Of a stretch of 5,706 nt of DNA, positions 5,629 through 5,706 are shown one piece after another; positions within the stretch are counted from its first letter, which is position 1, and each line of letters begins with the position of its first letter. The notes below the pieces were generated by a model, which searched no databases, was not told the DNA's origin, and saw nothing but the letters and a program-made list of their open reading frames with translations. This DNA comes from Christensenella sp. UBA1750 (GTDB taxonomy: Bacteria > Bacillota > Clostridia > Christensenellales > UBA1750). Position numbers and translations under genes: made by a program. The stretch lies in the NCBI GenBank assembly GCA_002315655.1, contig DCHO01000048.1:1-5706 (forward strand), in the 5' to 3' direction.

Positions 5629-5706
5629 GCAGTGACGAATGAATTTTTCGTCAGATGCGATTGCAGAAAGCGAAGGTTTACTGGAGGTAAATCGAGATTT
5701 CTGCAA
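5629..5706. repeat. Palindrome-rich element, two adjacent hairpins upstream of the sugar operon
   Basis: Hairpin A: TGACGAA (5633-5639) pairs with TTCGTCA (5647-5653) around a 7-base loop, extended across a small internal loop by GCA/TGC (5629-5631, 5656-5658). Hairpin B: TTGCAGAAA (5661-5669) pairs perfectly with TTTCTGCAA (5698-5706); inside it CGA/TCG and TTTAC/GTAAA add 8 pairs below a TGGAG loop. Together they occupy almost all of the last 78 bases, with no open reading frame. This density suggests an interspersed REP-like repeat or a small structured RNA rather than a plain leader. No clear -35/-10 pair feeding the operon is seen here, so its promoter may lie beyond the window. Strand and full extent are unknown because the window stops at the stem end. 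Confidence 0.5.

Noticed and set aside
4367..5635. Plus-strand reading frame of 422 codons opposite the oxidoreductase and acetyltransferase genes
   Set aside because: It spans two well-supported minus-strand genes and their junction, has low-complexity Gly/Asp/Val/His-rich composition and resembles no family. It is an antisense by-product of GC-rich codon use.

Overview
This window looks like chromosome from an endospore-forming, moderately GC-rich Firmicute, most plausibly a gut-type clostridium of the Oscillospiraceae/Ruminococcaceae kind. The reasons are a spoVAC-spoVAD-spoVAE cluster in the short three-gene form usual in Clostridia, strong AGGAGG-type ribosome binding sites before nearly every gene, and Firmicute-like protein sequences. 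The taxonomic call is inference. All seven genes lie on the minus strand, so transcription runs from high to low coordinates; every long plus-strand reading frame is an antisense shadow.

Right part (about 3018-5706): a palindrome-rich, non-coding leader (5629-5706) precedes a tight three-gene sugar operon. It encodes a maltose/galactoside-type O-acetyltransferase, a Gfo/Idh/MocA NAD(P)-dependent oxidoreductase and a TIM-barrel sugar isomerase/epimerase. The last two overlap by one base (TAATG). Oxidation of a sugar followed by isomerisation, epimerisation or elimination is the natural reading; the substrate cannot be told from sequence.

Middle (1139-3011): the spoVA genes, whose products move dipicolinic acid during spore formation and germination, are chained by overlapping start and stop codons. 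The junction with the sugar operon is the most interesting spot. A long hairpin followed by six T's is a good intrinsic terminator for the sugar operon. Its 3' arm is also the Shine-Dalgarno sequence of spoVAC. A candidate sigma-G/sigma-F-type promoter has its -10 element in the hairpin loop. A transcript from that promoter would start at the 3' arm and carry a free ribosome site, whereas read-through RNA would either terminate or hide it. This would be a compact switch keeping spoVA translation confined to the forespore.

Left part (11-1138): a separately transcribed gene for the ATP-pyrophosphatase (synthetase) part of GMP synthase. It has no glutamine amidotransferase domain, a good TATAAT box, and a hairpin in its short leader.
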